DNA of 10,777 nt, taken from assembly GCA_964589375.1 (NCBI GenBank), contig CAZPSA010000044.1, forward strand, positions 1 through 10,777. Reading direction: 5' to 3'. The notes beneath the pieces were generated by a model. The model ran no database searches. It saw nothing but the letters and a program-made list of their open reading frames with translations, and was not told where the DNA came from. The first letter of the stretch is position 1; each line of letters begins with the position of its first letter. This document shows, one piece after another, positions 6,199 to 10,777 of the stretch. The DNA is from CAG-533 sp964589375. Lineage in GTDB: Bacteria; Bacillota_I; Bacilli_A; RF39; UBA660. The translations under genes were made by a program, and so were the position numbers.

Positions 6199-7563
6199 AT
6201 GGATATTAAAGATTTATATAAAAAATCATATATTGATGAAATAGTTAAAATTTCCGGTTGGATTAGAAATCATCGTGATCAATCAACTTTTGGTTTTATC
6301 GATTTATCAGATGGTACAACAATTAAAACATTGCAAGTAGTATATGATAATGAGATTGCAAACTTTATGGAAATTCGTAAACTTTTAGTTGGTAGTGCGA
6401 TTGAAGTTGAAGGTATGATTATTAAATCCGAAGGAAAACAAGATTTTGAATTAAAAGCTAGTAAAATAACTCTTCTAGGAGGCTGTGATGAAACATATCC
6501 TATTCAACCTAAAAGACACACTAGAGAATTTTTACGTGAACAAGCTTATTTAAGACCAAGAACTAACTTATTTAATGCAGTTTTTAGAGTTAGAAGTGTG
6601 GCTGCAGCCGCTATTCATAAGTATTTTCAAGAAAACGGCTATGTATATTTTCATGCTCCTATTATTACCGCAAGTGATTGCGAAGGAGCTGGGGAAATGT
6701 TTCAAGTAACAACTCTTGATTTAAACCGCATTGCCAAAGAAGGTAAAATTGACTATTCTAAAGATTTTTATGGTAAAACAACTGGTCTTACTGTATCTGG
6801 ACAATTAGAAGCTGAAACATTCGCAACCGCATTTAAAAAGACCTATACTTTTGGGCCTACCTTTAGAGCCGAAAATTCCAACACTAAAGTCCATGCTAGT
6901 GAATTTTGGATGATCGAACCCGAAATAGCGTTCTGCGATTTAGAAGGTGATATGGACATTATGGAAGAAATGCTTAAATACATTGTTACTTATGTCTTAG
7001 AAAACGCTAAAGATGAAATGGAATTTCTAGATAAATTTGTTCAAAATGGTTTAATTGCCAAATTAGAAAAGTTAGTTAATAGTAAATTTACAAGAATTGA
7101 TCATGAAGAAGTTATTACTTTATTAAAGAATTCTGGTAAAGAATGGGAATTTACACCCGAATATGGTGAAGATATTGCAAAAGAACATGAAAAATATATT
7201 ACTGAATATTTTGATGGCCCTGTATTTATTAAAAACTGGCCAAAAGATATTAAAGCCTTTTATATGAAACAAAATGCTGATGGTAAAACAGTTGCAGCAG
7301 TTGACTTAGAAGTTCCCGAAGCTGGTGAATTAATGGGTGGTTCGCAAAGAGAAGAAGATTATGATAAACTTCTTAAACGAATGGAAGAACTAAATATGGA
7401 CACTAAAGAACTTGAATGGTATTTAAACCTAAGAAAATATGGAACTTGTGTTCATTCTGGTTTTGGAATGGGCTTTGAACGTTTATTAATCTATTTAACT
7501 GGAATTGACAATATTCGTGATGTAATACCATATCCAAGAACCCCAGGTAACTGTGAATATTAG
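6199..7563 (+). CDS. asnS: Asparaginyl-tRNA synthetase
   Basis: This class II synthetase attaches Asn directly to tRNA-Asn. At 454 residues it is close to the family norm. An N-terminal OB-fold anticodon-binding domain (about 1-100) is followed by the catalytic core: REFLREQAYLRPRTN (109-123), ITASDCEGAGEMF (156-168), TTGLTVSGQL (194-203), motif 2 around TFRAENSNTKVHASEFWMIE (221-240), and motif 3 GFGMGFER (421-428). The AENSNT segment and the C-terminal YPRTPG are typical of AsnRS as opposed to AspRS. A GGAAAGAGGA site (6183-6192) lies in the 16-base gap after hisS. Its TAG stop lies inside the gatC ribosome binding site. Its presence means GatCAB is not needed to make Asn-tRNA(Asn). Confidence 0.98.
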   Translation: MDIKDLYKKSYIDEIVKISGWIRNHRDQSTFGFIDLSDGTTIKTLQVVYDNEIANFMEIRKLLVGSAIEVEGMIIKSEGKQDFELKASKITLLGGCDETYPIQPKRHTREFLREQAYLRPRTNLFNAVFRVRSVAAAAIHKYFQENGYVYFHAPIITASDCEGAGEMFQVTTLDLNRIAKEGKIDYSKDFYGKTTGLTVSGQLEAETFATAFKKTYTFGPTFRAENSNTKVHASEFWMIEPEIAFCDLEGDMDIMEEMLKYIVTYVLENAKDEMEFLDKFVQNGLIAKLEKLVNSKFTRIDHEEVITLLKNSGKEWEFTPEYGEDIAKEHEKYITEYFDGPVFIKNWPKDIKAFYMKQNADGKTVAAVDLEVPEAGELMGGSQREEDYDKLLKRMEELNMDTKELEWYLNLRKYGTCVHSGFGMGFERLLIYLTGIDNIRDVIPYPRTPGNCEY

Positions 7564-7570
7564 GAGGCAT
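7562..7570 (+). promoter_or_regulatory. gatC ribosome binding site overlapping the asnS stop
   Basis: AGGAGG at 7562-7567 is a full Shine-Dalgarno core whose first bases form part of the asnS TAG stop codon (7561-7563). Only three bases (CAT) separate it from the ATG at 7571, shorter than the 5-9 bases usual elsewhere in this window. It decides the gatC start against the upstream in-frame GTG at 7553 and suggests translational coupling to asnS. Confidence 0.8.
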
Positions 7571-7876
7571 ATGAAAGAATTTACTAAAGAAGAAATAATA
7601 AAATTTGCCGAAAAATTATTAATTGGCTTAACAGATGAAGAAGCAGAAGTTATCTTTGATGAATTTGCCATTATTAATGAAAACATTGAGCAAATAAATA
7701 AACTAAATCTAGATGGAATAGAACCAGCATTTATGCCTTACGATTTATACACTGCTACTTTAAGAGAAGATAAGGCTGAGCCATCAAGTTTAATCGATGA
7801 ATTACTTTCTAACGCTAAAGATATTGAAGGAAGAGAAATAAGAGTACCTAAAGTAGTAGGAGGTAATAACCAATGA
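7571..7876 (+). CDS. gatC: Asp/Glu-tRNA amidotransferase subunit C
   Basis: GatC is the small belt-like subunit that wraps GatA and helps hold it to GatB in the GatCAB complex. The 101-residue product has normal length: an N-terminal helical part beginning MKEFTKEEIIKFAEKLL, then DGIEP and the conserved LREDKAEPS segment (GatC proteins usually read REDxxxxS here), then a C-terminal IRVPKVVG typical of the family. The in-frame GTG at 7553 would add six residues but lies inside asnS and upstream of the Shine-Dalgarno sequence, so the ATG at 7571 is preferred. The TGA stop overlaps the gatA ATG (ATGA), which points to coupled translation and shows that TGA is a stop codon in this organism. Confidence 0.95.
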   Translation: MKEFTKEEIIKFAEKLLIGLTDEEAEVIFDEFAIINENIEQINKLNLDGIEPAFMPYDLYTATLREDKAEPSSLIDELLSNAKDIEGREIRVPKVVGGNNQ

Positions 7877-9306
7877 AAAGTTTAATTGAAGATATTCAAA
7901 ATAATATAAAAAATAATAAAATTACTAAAGAAGAACTAATTAAGAATACTATTACCAAAGCTTATGATAGTAATATTAAAACGAATTCCTTTATTACTAT
8001 ATTAGATAAGCCAGAAAATACGGAAAATGAAAATAGCCTTTTAAATAATATTCCTTATGCGGCTAAAGATTTATTTAGTACAAAAAATATTTTATCAACT
8101 GGGGCATCTAATGCTTTAAAAGATTATGTTCCTTATTTTGACGCTACGGTAATTAAAAAATTAAAAGAAGCTGGCGGGATTTTAATTGGTAAAACATCAT
8201 GTGATGAATTTGGCCTAGGAGGAACTGGTACCACAGCTCATATTGGCCCAACTTTAAACCCTCTTGATTTAACAAGACAAGCCGGCGGTTCTTCATCCGG
8301 ATCAGCCGTAGCGGTTGCCGATAATGTGGTTCCTTTTGCCCTTGGAACCGATACTGGGGATTCCGTTCGAAAACCCGCTGCATACTGCGGAATTGTTGGC
8401 TATAAACCAACTTACGGGGTAATTTCTCGTTATGGAGTATTTCCTTTTGCCTCATCTTTAGACCATGTTGGTGTATTTACAAAATACGTTAAAGATGCGG
8501 CCATTGTAACTGATATAATTAAAGGAATTGATAGTAAAGATATGACTACTATAAATATTCCTGATCTTACACCTAGATTAAATCCTAATATAAATGGTAA
8601 AAGATTATTTTATATTAAAGAACTTTGCAATATATCTTGCTATGAAAATCCTAGTTCAGAGTTAAAAGAAAGTCTTGAAAAGTTTAATAATGTCTTAAAA
8701 CTACTAAAAGAATTGGGAGCTATAGTTGAAGAAGTATCTCTTGACCAAAAACTACTTGCCGCAATTTACCCTACATATGTGGTAATAAGCTGTGCTGAAG
8801 CTACTAGCAATTTATCAATGTATACGGGAATAATTTATGGTCCAAGGGGAACTGGTTCTAATATTAATGATATGATTAAAGATTATCGAAGTCATGCTTT
8901 TAGTCCATTAATTAAAAGAAGATTAGTTATTGGTAGTTATGTTCTCCAAAAAGAAAACCAAGAAAAATACTATTTAAATGCTTGCAAAGTTAGAAGAAAA
9001 ATAGTTGATGAATTTAATGCTTTATTTACTAAATATGATGCCTTTATTACTATGGCTAGTGGTTCTGGAGCTCCTCTATTAGAAGAAGCATCAGAAGTAT
9101 TGACAAACAAGGCTGTTTTAGAAAATCATCTTGCTATTGCAAACTTTGGGGGATTTCCTTCAATTACTATTCCAAGTGGTTACGTAAATAATATGCCAAT
9201 TGGAGTAAATATAACAGGAAAGATTTTAGATGATGCCAATATTTTAAGTATTGCCGCAGCCTTAGAAGAAAAAATAGATTTTAAATTAGGAGGTAACAAT
9301 GAATAA
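7873..9306 (+). CDS. gatA: Asp/Glu-tRNA amidotransferase subunit A
   Basis: GatA is the glutaminase of GatCAB: it releases ammonia from glutamine, which is channelled to GatB. The 477-residue protein belongs to the amidase-signature family. The Ser-cisSer-Lys triad can be placed at Lys65 (PYAAKD), Ser140 (AGGSSSGS) and Ser164 (DTGDSVRKP); the spacing of 24 and 99 residues equals that recalled for the Staphylococcus aureus enzyme (79/154/178). SRYGVFPFASSLDHVG follows, as expected. Two active-site positions are unusual: Asp163 stands where most GatA have Gly (DTGGS), and the cis-Ser loop is GGSSSGS where GGSSGGS is usual. Similar variants are known to me from mycoplasmas. The ATG overlaps the gatC stop, with an AGGAGGT site at 7858-7864. 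The last codons contain the gatB ribosome binding site and overlap gatB by 8 bases. Confidence 0.97.
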   Translation: MKSLIEDIQNNIKNNKITKEELIKNTITKAYDSNIKTNSFITILDKPENTENENSLLNNIPYAAKDLFSTKNILSTGASNALKDYVPYFDATVIKKLKEAGGILIGKTSCDEFGLGGTGTTAHIGPTLNPLDLTRQAGGSSSGSAVAVADNVVPFALGTDTGDSVRKPAAYCGIVGYKPTYGVISRYGVFPFASSLDHVGVFTKYVKDAAIVTDIIKGIDSKDMTTINIPDLTPRLNPNINGKRLFYIKELCNISCYENPSSELKESLEKFNNVLKLLKELGAIVEEVSLDQKLLAAIYPTYVVISCAEATSNLSMYTGIIYGPRGTGSNINDMIKDYRSHAFSPLIKRRLVIGSYVLQKENQEKYYLNACKVRRKIVDEFNALFTKYDAFITMASGSGAPLLEEASEVLTNKAVLENHLAIANFGGFPSITIPSGYVNNMPIGVNITGKILDDANILSIAAALEEKIDFKLGGNNE

Positions 9307-10723
9307 ATATCAAACAGTCATTGGTTTAGAATTACACTGTGCCCTAAAAACTAATTCTAAAGTATTTTCTCCTAGTACCAACTCTTATAGTGAAATTCCT
9401 AATATTTACGCTAATGAAATTGATTTATCATTTCCTGGTATAATGCCTTCTTTAAACAAAGAAGCAGTAAGAAAAGCTTTAAAAATGAGTATGGTTTTAG
9501 GCTGTGAATTACCTGATGAATTACTTTTTGATCGTAAAAACTACTATTATCCAGACTTACCTAAAGGATATCAAATAACGCAAGTAACAAAACCAGTTGG
9601 TTTAAATGGCAAAGTAAATCTTTATGCCAAAGGGAAGGAATTTACTGTTAATATTCATGATATTCATTTAGAAGAAGATACTGCATCTTTAGATCATTAT
9701 GACTTTTACTCTTTAATTAATTATAATCGATGCGGAGCCCCACTAATTGAAATTGTAACAACTCCATGCTTACATAGTGGCGAAGAAGCTGTCGCATTCT
9801 TAGAATTTTTAGCCAATAGCTTTAAATATTGTGATATATCAGAAGCAGATACTAAAAAAGGTCAAATAAGATGTGATGTTAATATTAATTTAAAGGATGA
9901 AAATGGGAATTATGTTACCCCAAAAGTTGAAATAAAAAATATAAATTCATTTTCCCATGTTTTAGCAGCTATTAATTATGAAGTAGAAAGACAAACCAAA
10001 GCCTTAGAACTAGGAATTGAAGAATTAGTCCAAGAAACTCGAAGATATGATGAAAAAACTAATACGACAATTAGAATGCGAACTAAAGTAGATAGTGTTG
10101 ATTATAAATATTTTGTTGAACCAAATATTCCTCGAATTAAGATAGAAGCAAAACTATTAGAAGAAATAAAATCAGAAATACCTATTTTGCCAAATTATCG
10201 TTTATTAAAATATATAAATGATTATGAGTTATCTGAAAATGAAGCTAAAATAATCGTTAAAGATATCGAACTTAGCAACTATTTTGAAAAATTAATATCT
10301 CTTAATATTAATCCTAAGACTGCCTTTAACTGGGTTTCTTCTCAAGTACTAGGATATATTAACAAAGAGTATATTTCTTTAAAGGATTTTTATTTAACAC
10401 CGGAACTATTAAAAGAAATTATTGATGCGGTTACTAACGGTGAAATATCATCTAAACAGGGAAAAGAATTATTTTATCTGTCATTAGAAGAAAAACAAGA
10501 ACCTAGTATTCTGATGAAAGAGCATAATATGGTTCAAATGAGTGATGATAGTGCCCTAAAGGCTATTATATTAAAAATAATAGAAGAAAATCCCAAGCAA
10601 AGAGAAGATTATCATAACGGAAGAACTAATTTATTTGATTATTTTGTTGGTCAAACTATGAAAGAAACAAAAGGTAAGGCAAATCCTGTAAAAGTAAAAG
10701 AAATTTTAAATAATGAACTATAA
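9299..10723 (+). CDS. gatB: Asp/Glu-tRNA amidotransferase subunit B
   Basis: GatB binds the mischarged tRNA, activates its Glu (or Asp) side chain with ATP and transfers the ammonia supplied by GatA. The 474-residue product is full length. VIGLELH (7-13) begins the catalytic cradle domain, FDRKNYYYPDLPKGYQITQ (77-95) is the family signature, and APLIEIVTTP, RCDVNINL, VEIKNINSF and VDYKYFVEPN follow in the expected order. The tRNA-binding helical and YqeY-like C-terminal part ends in KETKGKANPVKVKEIL, the usual GatB ending. With AsnRS in the same operon, the main substrate is probably Glu-tRNA(Gln). An AGGAGGT site at 9288-9294 precedes the ATG, and the start overlaps the end of gatA by 8 bases. 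The TAA stop is part of the terminator stem. Confidence 0.98.
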   Translation: MNKYQTVIGLELHCALKTNSKVFSPSTNSYSEIPNIYANEIDLSFPGIMPSLNKEAVRKALKMSMVLGCELPDELLFDRKNYYYPDLPKGYQITQVTKPVGLNGKVNLYAKGKEFTVNIHDIHLEEDTASLDHYDFYSLINYNRCGAPLIEIVTTPCLHSGEEAVAFLEFLANSFKYCDISEADTKKGQIRCDVNINLKDENGNYVTPKVEIKNINSFSHVLAAINYEVERQTKALELGIEELVQETRRYDEKTNTTIRMRTKVDSVDYKYFVEPNIPRIKIEAKLLEEIKSEIPILPNYRLLKYINDYELSENEAKIIVKDIELSNYFEKLISLNINPKTAFNWVSSQVLGYINKEYISLKDFYLTPELLKEIIDAVTNGEISSKQGKELFYLSLEEKQEPSILMKEHNMVQMSDDSALKAIILKIIEENPKQREDYHNGRTNLFDYFVGQTMKETKGKANPVKVKEILNNEL

Positions 10724-10753
10724 AAGTCTATGGTTAATATCATAGACTTTTTT
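10722..10753 (+). terminator. Intrinsic terminator after gatB
   Basis: AAAAGTCTATG (10722-10732) pairs perfectly with CATAGACTTTT (10741-10751) over 11 bp around an 8-base loop, and the T-run extends to 10753. The 5' arm begins within the gatB TAA stop codon. It is the only clear stand-alone terminator in the window and closes the hisS-asnS-gatCAB operon. The near-symmetric A/T arms might also allow it to work from the other strand. Confidence 0.92.
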
Positions 10754-10769
10754 GATGGTAAAAATTAAC

Positions 10770-10775
10770 TTGACA
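10770..10775 (+). promoter_or_regulatory. -35 box of a promoter cut by the window end
   Basis: A perfect TTGACA lies 16 bases after the gatB terminator and 2 bases before the end of the window. Three other promoters here use TTGACA in the same place, just after the previous gene, so this is probably the start of the next transcription unit. The -10 box is outside the window. Confidence 0.55.
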
Positions 10776-10777
10776 TG

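Noticed and set aside
7553..7570. GTG at 7553 as the gatC start, adding six residues
   Set aside because: It lies inside asnS and upstream of the AGGAGG site, which is itself translated in that frame; the ATG at 7571 gives a normal GatC N-terminus.
7495..7686. 63-codon open frame on the - strand across the asnS/gatC junction
   Set aside because: It is antisense to two well-supported genes and has no ribosome binding site; its hydrophobic stretch reflects base composition.
8153..8455. 100-codon open frame on the - strand within gatA
   Set aside because: It mirrors the amidase signature region, whose codon bias leaves the reverse strand open; the basic, Gln/Arg-rich product resembles no family I know.
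7873..9306. GatA inactivated by the Gly-to-Asp change at residue 163
   Set aside because: Lys65, Ser140 and Ser164 are all present with normal spacing and the frame is intact between gatC and gatB, so a functional variant is more likely.

Overview
The window is a low-G+C, densely packed stretch read entirely on the + strand. It encodes part of the translation apparatus: aspartyl-, methionyl-, histidyl- and asparaginyl-tRNA synthetases, followed by gatC, gatA and gatB of the tRNA-dependent amidotransferase. Strong TTGACA/TATAAT-type promoters, purine-rich ribosome binding sites and two T-box leaders point to a Firmicutes-type bacterium. The very A/T-rich coding sequence, a MetRS of the short Bacillus MetS1 type and a GatA whose active-site variants recall those of Mollicutes suggest a lineage near the Mollicutes/Erysipelotrichia part of the Bacilli. 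TGA ends gatC and tryptophan is written TGG, so the standard bacterial code applies and not the mycoplasma code. The assignment is by inspection only.

Layout. Bases 1-60 hold two imperfect direct repeats, possibly the end of a mobile element lying upstream. Bases 140-946 encode an unrecognised 268-residue protein with pentapeptide-like repeats behind a near-consensus promoter. A second promoter starts one base after its stop codon and drives a T-box leader (about 981-1183, specifier GAT, Asp) ahead of aspS. metG follows with its own extended -10 promoter and no T-box. A third promoter (4668-4696) drives a second T-box leader (about 4703-4901) ahead of hisS-asnS-gatC-gatA-gatB. These five genes are tightly spaced: a 16-base gap between hisS and asnS, a stop codon inside the next ribosome binding site between asnS and gatC, and overlaps of 4 and 8 bases at gatC/gatA and gatA/gatB. 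A hairpin terminator overlaps the gatB stop codon, and a lone -35 box ends the window.

How the genes work together. AspRS, HisRS, AsnRS and MetRS charge their tRNAs directly. Because a dedicated AsnRS is present, GatCAB is most likely needed to convert Glu-tRNA(Gln) to Gln-tRNA(Gln). The leaders should sense uncharged tRNA and raise expression when Asp, or His and/or Asn, is scarce.

The most interesting point is the second T-box. Its specifier loop holds overlapping GAA, AAC and CAC triplets, which match the amino acids handled by the operon (Glu for GatCAB, Asn for AsnRS, His for HisRS). Its tRNA-sensing stem is continuous with the hairpin before the T-run, so the usual exclusive terminator/antiterminator switch is not evident. 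I saw no defence, secretion or secondary-metabolite system here; apart from the first gene the coding content is conserved housekeeping.
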